From positions 82,733,501 through 82,797,500 of the forward strand of contig CP136890.1 in NCBI GenBank assembly GCA_034359265.1: a stretch of DNA of 64,000 nucleotides, in the 5' to 3' direction. Positions 56,274 to 64,000 of the stretch are shown here, one piece after another. The notes under the pieces were generated by a model. It saw nothing but the letters and a program-made list of their open reading frames with translations, did no database searches and was not told the origin of the DNA. The position numbers and the translations under genes were made by a program. Position 1 is the first letter of the stretch. Each line of letters begins with the position of its first letter. Source of the stretch: Canna indica (lineage: Eukaryota; Streptophyta; Magnoliopsida; Zingiberales; Cannaceae).

Positions 56274-58548
56274 GCATGATTTCCGTGCAGTTGGGAAAGA
56301 TTTCATGTTGTGTATCAAAAGATATGATTTAATTCCTTCAAAAATGTCTTAGTATTATGCACGTGTAGATGACCTGTCCATCGTTTGCTTTCTCTTTGTC
56401 TGATTTAGCCATTCCAATAACCATCTTATCAACTCTAATGACTACCTCAGTTGTTTCTTAACCTCATGGCTCTCCTCTCTATATTAATTTACTGAAACAT
56501 TTGGTACAATATTAATGACAGTTGATCCTATCCTTCTTTACTAATTAATAGATTTGCCCTTTGGCTACCAGGCTGACTACAATTCAAGTAACAGAGACTC
56601 TCGTATGTGTGTTTTCTTATAAGGGTAGTCTGTGCATGTTAGTCCCTACCTTAGAGTCAAATTGACTGGTTGATTCCTTGGCTGCCCTTGTTTAAACTGA
56701 TGTCTAGTACTGTTCTTGTCTATTTTCTATAGCTAGTTGATGACCCCAATTCTTGTATTTTGTTGTTCAAATAAACTGTTGAATCATTAGGTGTGAATCT
56801 ATGCAAAAAAAAGAAGCACTGAGCTCCTACCATGCACAATGCATAACCAGTTCTCCAACTCTTGCTTTTCTCACCCTAACTTTGGTTTGACCAAACACAG
56901 TATTGGATATAAATCTCCACCATAACAGCATGCAATGTGCTGCATCATCTCATCATCTACCTTGTCGGCTTGTCCCTGTATCAGTTTACTGTAACTCTAT
57001 ATGTGAGTCTTTCCTAATAGTTTTCCAAATTCAATTGATATGATTCTTTTTCAAAAAAATTAAAGAAGAGAGACACAGAAACCGATCAACATTTGTGTAG
57101 CAGAATTACACATCATAAAGTGCTGGCCAATTTCTTCCAAGAGGACTTGCCTCTTACAAAACAGATGTGGTAGTTTTAATTAGGTCTTGATTACTTTTCT
57201 TTTGCTCACATGATCTAGATCTTTCACTAAAGCACATTGTTATTTTTACAATAGAAGCTCACACTTCTTGCCTTTGGTACCCACCATTTTCATGCCATCA
57301 AAGAACCTTTCCAAAATGAATTTAACTATTTCAGTCAAAACTAGATAATGTATATAGTATCCCTTACATTATTTGTACCTGTTATACTTGATGGCATGTC
57401 AAGCAGCATTGCCACAAGCATGAAGCAATAAGCTGGTCCATTTAGTTGTTGTTAGAAAACTATTTATTGCTTTGACTTATTTGGGTAACCCTTTCAAATT
57501 GAACTTTTGAAGCAACACTCTTTCAAAAAGAATGTTTTGCTTTTAATCACAAGTCTCAAAAAGGACTCCTAAATAAAGCCTAACTAAAGACTTCCAAGTC
57601 TTCCAAAAGATTTAAATATTGTCCTGAAAAGATGAATAAAAACTCTATTATCACTTTGAACTTTCCAGTACACATTGTTTTCAACTCTAAATGCTTCATA
57701 TGTTTCAGAAAATGAGGAAGGTTTTCTTGCACTAATTTGTGATTACTAATTGCAATTACTACAACCTACAGGTCCCTTCTAATTCCCAAGAAATTTACAC
57801 ACTAGCTATATTTGAGCCAGTTTTCTTGCCTTGTTACTAGCTAACTTCCAGAGGAGTCTTATCTTGTTTTAATGGCTCTTTATTTCTTAGAAATTAATGT
57901 ATTTGTACATGTCTGAAACCTTAATAACTGTAGTTAAACAAAATTATGCTTACAGCTGTGAATTCAAATTACCTTCCTAGCAATTAAGGTTTCTTTTCAT
58001 AGAGTTATTCATTTCAAAGTGCCCGCTAGTTTGTAGTTTATAAATTGACTAAACCATTAACTAAACCAATTTTCCTTGATTGTTGCCTCAGTTTATGCAG
58101 AATGAGTTGTCTTTTGGGGTTTCTTTGCAAGAATTTTCAACTACTGTTTCTGAAATGATAGCATAAGAAAGGAAACAACGTAAAGTCTTTCTTCTAATAA
58201 TAACTTCATTATTAATGCAGGAATTAGGAAGTTCCCTGCAAGGATTTGGAGCAAATGCTAAAAGTATTTTACCAACTTATTTGAGATTTATTCACTACAT
58301 TGCTTCCATTTTATGCTTCCAGAAATTACATACTCCTTTTATTCAATGTCATGACAAAACACAAAACAACTAAACAGTTTATCAGATTGAGTGATTAAAT
58401 AGTAGAAAAAAGATCACAATGAAGCTCATGATTCCTGAAAGTAATCAGACTAAAAGTCAAGAACTAGATAAAGAAGTCAACTTAAACCACTACTGTTGCT
58501 GAAACTATTTCCATTTTAATTTCGTCCTCTCTAAGACTCTAAAATTAA
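56274..58548. other. Intergenic DNA downstream of the zinc-finger gene
   Basis: No repeat termini, coding motif or structural RNA recognised. The right end should hold the 3' UTR of the minus-strand zinc-finger gene. Confidence 0.5.
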
Positions 58549-59301
58549 CTAGAGCTTTAGAGTCAAATCAATATTCTGCACCTCCTTCCCAGCATTTCCT
58601 TGATCCCCAGCGCCGCCGCTGCCACACCGGTCGTACCCTCCTCCAGCCATCGTTGTGGACTCGTTGAACCTCGCTGCGAGGCTAGCAGTCGCCCTTGCTG
58701 ACAGAAAATCCTCCTTCGCCATTAGCCTCCCAACCCCAGGCTGCTGCTCCATAACCACCGCCGGCTGGCGCCATTCATTCAGAGCACCGGAACAAGTATC
58801 GTAGTAAGGCTTGTGTATCATTGAGTGAACTTGAATCCCCAGAGGCCTCCCGCCAAAGAAGCCATGGAGCGGCAGCACCGCCGCCATGCTCGGCGGAAGC
58901 CCGTGGTGGAGGCTGCTCATGCGGCCGCCGGCGCGGACGCCGCTGTTCTTGGCGATGGACCGCTCGCGCTTGTGCGCGTTCTGGTGGCCGCCGAGTGCTT
59001 GAGAACTGTAGAATTTACGGCGGCAGTAGTTGCACGAGAACACTCGGGGCTCCGACTCCGGCGACTCGGGGCGCGGCGGCGACGGCGCCCCCGGGCCGGC
59101 GAGGCTTGTCTCTGCGGAGTCCAAAGACTTGATGAGATTAAGCTCGAGCACCTGCGTCGTCGACGATGATGACATCTCCTGCGCGTCCTTGTTGCACAAA
59201 CTGAGATCTAATAACTTGTCTTCTTCTTCCTCCTCGTGCCGCTTCTTCTCATTCTCCTCGGAGACCACCATGGATTCTGCGTCGAGTCGAAATGTCTTCA
59301 T
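58549..59301 (-). CDS. Single C2H2 zinc-finger transcriptional repressor (ZFP4/ZFP7-like)
   Basis: 250 residues, intronless. One plant-type finger: C90-X2-C93, QALGGH at 101-106 and the last ligand H110, followed by KRERSIAK. The sequence RVFSCNYCRRKFYSSQALGGHQNAHK is diagnostic of the small ZFP1/ZFP3/ZFP4/ZFP7 group. Leu-rich EAR-like motifs are at 30-35 (LLDLSL), 52-56 (LELNL) and the very C-terminus (DLTLKL, 245-250); these recruit TOPLESS-type corepressors in known relatives, so repression in the nucleus is inferred. LPLHGFF and LGIQVHSMIHKPY in the middle also fit ZFP4/7 proteins. Relatives act in trichome, light or ABA responses, but the exact orthologue cannot be assigned. The chosen ATG opens the only long frame and precedes the acidic N-terminus. 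Confidence 0.93.
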   Translation of the reverse strand: MKTFRLDAESMVVSEENEKKRHEEEEEDKLLDLSLCNKDAQEMSSSSTTQVLELNLIKSLDSAETSLAGPGAPSPPRPESPESEPRVFSCNYCRRKFYSSQALGGHQNAHKRERSIAKNSGVRAGGRMSSLHHGLPPSMAAVLPLHGFFGGRPLGIQVHSMIHKPYYDTCSGALNEWRQPAVVMEQQPGVGRLMAKEDFLSARATASLAARFNESTTMAGGGYDRCGSGGAGDQGNAGKEVQNIDLTLKL

Positions 59302-59531
59302 GTATGACCACTGTGCTTGGTTTTGGTCGTCTTTGGTTGTGGATAAAAGCAGTGCATGTTAAACTTCCATTAGGAAGCCTACATGGAAAGAAGAAATAGC
59401 AGTAAATGATGAGGATTGCATGCCACCTCACACCTCATACATGTAAGGAAATTGCACTGGTTTGCAGTTACTTTGGCCTTTACTTGAAGATAAGGCTCAA
59501 ATTTATGCAGAGAGAAAGAAGAGGAAAATGG

Positions 59532-59552
59532 TATATATTTAAGCTCTCCATT

Positions 59553-59588
<36 letters not shown>
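59532..59588 (-). promoter_or_regulatory. TATA-like box and (GA)n tract upstream of the zinc-finger gene
   Basis: On the minus strand TTAAATATATAC (about 59531-59542) lies 230 bp before the ATG, preceded by an uninterrupted (GA)16 run (59557-59588). This is consistent with a core promoter and GAGA-type tract. Confidence 0.5.
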
Positions 59589-59592
<4 letters not shown>

Positions 59593-59642
59593 TTAATACT
59601 TACCTTTCCGGAATGTTTATTTCTGAATTCCAAGCGACTTAA

Positions 59643-62109
59643 TTATGTCATGTTTGACAGAGATTTAAATTTTGGGTTGCTTGTTTTATTCAAATCACAA
59701 AATGCCGATTTGGAGTCAGTTGATTGGATGAACAGGAGAACACGTGTAAGAGGGTGGTCACAACCACTTGATCAATTTGGTGCATTGGCCAATAATTTTG
59801 CCATGTATTGGCTGATGCTTTGTAGGTATGACTGTCTTCCTATTCTTAGCTGCATGTTTTCTATCTTACACGTTTGGATGACTGTATGGGCAAGCTTTAA
59901 AGAGATGAGTAAGAATTTATCTGTCTATATATATACTATTTGATAAGTGCAGTTTAATTAAGGAATAAGGTATTTATCTTAGGCAAAGAATTAAGAGAGG
60001 AGAGTACGGATCACTGCAAGGTTAATATTTGGAGTCTTACATATTGTACTTCCCAAAAAACTCCTTAAAGTATGCATGATTGTGATTCTTTTCTTGTTTT
60101 TGAAGATTTATTAATATCTGTTGTCCTAAACTGCACTCATTGAAATGGTTAGGAAGTCTTTTGAGGATGTATACCTAATTTGTTAAACATAACAAACAAA
60201 GTAGTTGCCAAATATTTAAGGAAAAGAGAATAGTCAACAACGGATGAAGACATTACTCTTTGAGAAACTTCTTGTTTTCATATCCTTTTGGAGAAATACT
60301 TATCTCCAAAGCAGAAATTACTATTGTACCATTTTGAAGTAAGATAAGCAATATCATCCATAAACTTGATTACTAAGTCTTGCATAGTACTAAATTAATA
60401 ATTAACTTGAAAGACATTTGTTCAAAGCATAAATTGCAACCCTATTTACCAGGAAATAAAGATATGCTTAAATATGTCTCCTGCATTTAATCCAAAAGAT
60501 CAATGCCATGACTTATGTGAGCATTAATTCAGGTTATTCCTGAGAGGACCATACTATTGAGGTGTCTGTCACTTCTAAATGAACTAACAAATCCTGCAGC
60601 TTGTATGTATGTCAACTCATTGCTGGATTCACACTGCCATAGATAGACCAAAGTCATCCGAGACTCAAAGAGTTTTTGAGAGGCTTGTAGTCCCAAAGTG
60701 ATGAACCAGTGAAGAAAAGGCATATCAGGTACAAATGCTTTCCGTTGTCTCCTCCTGGTTTAATTATTCTCTTTGAACCATGTGAGACTTCTTCTAAATA
60801 TGGCAGACAAGTTGGAGCATTATGTGGACTGAACAAACCCCTCCTTTTTACATCAAAACAGCAGTGCCATCCTACACCATCATCCAATGTGGCAGTAGAC
60901 TTTCGAGAACTGGAAGAGCCAGTTTCCTCTTCGGCAGATTGGAATTGCACCACTCACCTTATCAATGTTTTGAAAGCCTAAACAGACCCATTGGAAGAGC
61001 CAGTTTCCTACGCCATCATCCAGTTGATTTGTTTTCACCTGATGGACCCAGTTTGACATGCTTTAAAAGTACTGCTCAAAGCTCACTGCAACACACATTT
61101 TATCTTCGGTTCCCCCACTCAAATGCAGTCTCATGAACTCAAGAATTGATTGGCCATGGATGACCTGTTTGGTCTCTGCTTCAGATATGACTATTGCCTC
61201 TTTGTCAAAGTGCCTACCACTTTTATTGTTGAATTGCCAACACACTTCATGTATCTTTTTCAGGCTTGTCTATTTCAGTAGGAGCATATCCATCTGGGAC
61301 TTCAATGAGAATGCTATCATATATATTTATTTCGCTTTTCCACACCAAAAGAAGCTTTGCCTTCCGTCAGCAGATGCGGATGAACAATTACAAACAGCCA
61401 ATTGAAGTAGACCAGGAACCAGTGTCTTTTGGTGTCACCATGAAAAAATCTTCTAGCATTTTGGAAACTTTTTTGTTTGTCTCTAAAACCTAGATGATGT
61501 GTTTGTCTATGTAGATGTACGTACATGGACAGTCAATGCCATGATGATCAGCTTGTAGAAGACACCAAAGAAATATATGTGGATGGCGTTCCACAATTGG
61601 CATGGGTGGTGTTTTGAATTGGCATGCTCCATGCCTCCAAGGTTTTACTTTTAGACAAGGCAAGATGGAAAAGTAGGTTTAATTAATTTGTACAACATAT
61701 GCCAATTGTCATCGTTTGCTTCTGCTTTTCCTGTCATCAAAGCTTGTCAACAAAGTTATATGAAAAATTCTCACGCAAGTAGAATAAAGATCAAATGTTT
61801 CATTTAGTTCTTTGACCTGATGAACTCCCCAAATGATTTCTTTGCTTTATTTTCCAAGGCAGAGGACAACATTTTATTACGGAGAAGTTAAAAGTAAATT
61901 AGACTCCTTACAATCTAAGTCAATTATCCAGCTTGTCATCAGCAGTGAAGCAAACTCGTATTCGACAAAATTTGGCAACCTGATGGGCTGTTTGAGTTTC
62001 TTCTCTTAGCCAGGTATGGAGAGAAGATATTACAAAAACTCCTTAAATACATAGTCTTACGCAAGAGTGAAAATAGACGAAAATAGTGAATCCTTGAGAT
62101 GGATGATCT
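59643..62109. other. Intergenic DNA with unassigned frames
   Basis: Minus-strand pieces at 60953-60654 and 61245-61063, and the text SEINIYDSILIEVPDGYAPTE (about 61340-61280) look protein-like but match no family I know; no consistent splice pattern was found. A segment GGAAGAGCCAGTTTCCT is repeated at 60914 and 60993. It could be captured gene scraps. Confidence 0.35.
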
Positions 62110-62360
62110 TGATGATACCTAAGGACTAAAGTGGATGATCTTGATGATGATTTTAGAGTGAATGCTACGTAGTTCCCAAAGGAGAGACTGTCTTTAGCTG
62201 CTACATAAGCATCACCAGCAAACAAACAAGTTCGCAAAGCATCTCTAACCATAAAGCCCACAGCTGAAAGAACCACCAACGTTAATCTTCACAAGGTGCC
62301 TGAGGACTAATCCAAGTAATGGGGGTTGAAGAAATATTCCAAGAGCTCTCAGGTTCTAGT
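62110..62360 (-). pseudogene. LINE RNase H fragment
   Basis: On the minus strand VKINVGGSFS is followed, after a one-base frame change, by AVGFMVRDALRTCLFAGDAYVAAKDSLSFG. This is the start of a plant LINE RNase H (usual form KINVDGS...GFVVRD). It is preceded by a Pro-rich linker as in LINEs. No RT was found to the right of it, so it is an isolated scrap. Confidence 0.6.
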
Positions 62361-64000
62361 TTTTCTGCATAGACAGAAATATTGATAAGAATTTTAAGGA
62401 TCACAAAATTAAGGAAAGACTTCTATCTAAATAGATTTCATTCCTGTTTACCAAATTTGCCAGTAAAGCTCTCAAAACAGTCCAAACAGAGGAATTGGTT
62501 TGTGGATTTTCCCTAGTATTAGAAAACCCACTCACCATCTTCCCACCTTGGCATATAGGAAAGGCAGATAACAGATTTGGATTCAAGAGCTTGAAATATT
62601 GAACTTAAAAACTGACACTAAAAAAAAGAGAGATAAAACATAAAGTATCACATAATAACATTGATGATCATCTTCTATACTATTAAAATATGAAGTCGGG
62701 ATTTGGTAGGTAATTTCCTATGAAACAATTTCTAGATGAAGATAACCACTAAGAAAAATAGATAGATTCCAGAAAATTTTCCAAATATCTACCTACCCTA
62801 GGTGAGAATATTTAACCATCCAAGAAAAGAAGGCTGATTTAGTGGAAGTCTTCCTTCCCCTTATTATGTGGTTCCCCAAAGCAGTTATCATCATCGCAAT
62901 TAATTGAGATATCAACCCTCATAATCTTACACACAATGGTAGGGCCCACAACATTAAGCAATGAAGCAACGTCCCAAATAAAATCAGCAACAACAGAACC
63001 AGAATTCAAAACAAAAGAACGACAATTCAAAACAGATACATCAATAAGAATAGACTTAACCAAACTTAGAAGATCAAGAAGCCACTTATCCCACATAAAA
63101 TAATATGTTGCTTGAGTGAGCTAAAAAAGAATAGTTATATACTTATATCATTGTCAAGCATTCCTACCAACCCAGACAAGATTAGCAAGCCAACTAGCAA
63201 ACCATTTTAGAAGTAATTTCCATAAAATATCTACCGTTGCTATTGATTAGATTGATGTATGAAGCAACTTACTTTGTGTCATAACGGACTATCTTATAGC
63301 TTATGATCAGGTTGGAGATGTATGCTTCAATCTTTCAAGGTAGCTTGCATTAAGATGGAGGACTAGCATCTTCCAGGTGAACTCATTTTCAGTCTTTTAT
63401 CCTTCATGGAATAAAAAGTCATCTATGCACTTCAAGATGGGAAGAAAGCAACAAAGTCTGTTTCCAACTTTAAAACTCAAAAAAGCACCAAAAAAGAAGG
63501 TTAACCTGCCATCAAAGGAAAACTTGTGAGCTTTAGCTATTTCCATTTAAATATGTTAACATAACAGAAATTGCAAAACATATAAAAATTTTGAATAGGT
63601 AATTGAAAGGCAAATATAAGAAGCAATGGTCATATTTTCAAGAGACAGTGCATGAGCCTAAGAATTAGCTTCTATTGAATAATCTATTTGAACACACTTG
63701 CAAGGAAACAAAAAGATTTATGTATGCAAACAGAGCTCACTTGAGTTTTGAAAACAGTGGTCATAAAGCCCAAACAGTGAAATCTCAGTTGAAGGGGCAG
63801 AAGATTACAGAGTTCCTCAAACAATCTAGAAATGACAAACATACAAATAGAGAAAATATTGCAGATTGGACAAAAACTCACATCGTACACAAGAACTGCA
63901 CAATAGTAATTTCAACCATCACTTTTACCTTTTCCAGAGATCAACTTTATTTACTGTTTGTAAAACCAATAATGATGGCTGAAACCAGCAGGGATGGTTT
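62361..64000. other. Unassigned DNA to the right edge
   Basis: Minus-strand frames at 63096-62839 and 63890-63684 are open but unrecognised; the latter is flanked by a TTTCTAG acceptor and a CAAGTGAGC donor and could be one exon of a gene continuing past the window. Nothing else supported. Confidence 0.35.

Noticed and set aside
58821..59362. Three plus-strand frames over the zinc-finger gene
   Set aside because: Shadows of the minus-strand coding region.
62671..62700. Helitron 5' end
   Set aside because: TC plus CTATACTATTAAA is suggestive, but no CTRR terminus with hairpin and no Rep/helicase sequence was found, so no feature was called.
1..64000. tRNA, rRNA, snRNA genes or CRISPR-like arrays
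   Set aside because: None recognised; the only tRNA-like matches are the retrotransposon primer-binding sites.

Overview
This is nuclear DNA from a flowering plant, shown by spliced genes, 5-bp and 8-bp target duplications and plant-type Copia, CACTA, hAT and L1 elements. The strongly GC-rich starts of the three host genes inside AT-rich surroundings suggest a monocot, but that is inference and I cannot name the species. About 60-70% of the window is transposable-element sequence, and no bacterial feature, CRISPR array, tRNA or rRNA gene was found.

Three host genes are well supported. (1) 12959-18154 (+), five exons: an organellar (most likely mitochondrial) ribosomal protein uS15 with a long N-terminal extension; AGCCCA (site II) boxes and a telo-box lie just upstream. 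(2) 36853-37977 (+), intronless: a DUF868 family protein. (3) 58549-59301 (-), intronless: a single-C2H2 zinc-finger repressor of the ZFP4/ZFP7 type with a QALGGH finger and a C-terminal EAR motif. They are unrelated and share no operon-like logic; the element-dense DNA between them is what the window mostly holds.

Layout: 1-2275, LINE remnant with most of its reverse transcriptase deleted. 2485-11857, minus-strand Copia element A; one LTR carries an hAT MITE, its interior carries a second, and its other LTR is split by plus-strand Copia element B (7676-11755). 11858-18154, uS15 gene, with several small elements in its 3.6-kb third intron. 19250-20521, two Harbinger-like elements sharing a TAA. 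20639-30521, Gypsy-like solo LTR split by a complete 7.8-kb minus-strand element with Gag but no Pol (20903-28711, target duplication GCTTC). 30572-33461, a run of hAT-like MITEs. 34230-34740, degenerate minisatellite. 36853-37977, DUF868 gene. 38788-39290, MITE. 39638-40868, 5' end of a Copia element. 40870-43349, one end of a CACTA transposon. 43353-45690, Gypsy LTR-like sequence. 45692-55401, Copia element D, interrupted in its reverse transcriptase by a nearly full-length L1-type LINE (47702-53864). 55415-56273, non-autonomous CACTA-like element. 56274-64000, mainly single-copy-looking DNA with the zinc-finger gene and a LINE RNase H scrap.

No new gene system was found. The most informative content is the insertion stratigraphy, where empty and filled sites can be compared inside the window, and the Gag-only retrotransposon whose missing pol is replaced by degenerate repeated modules.
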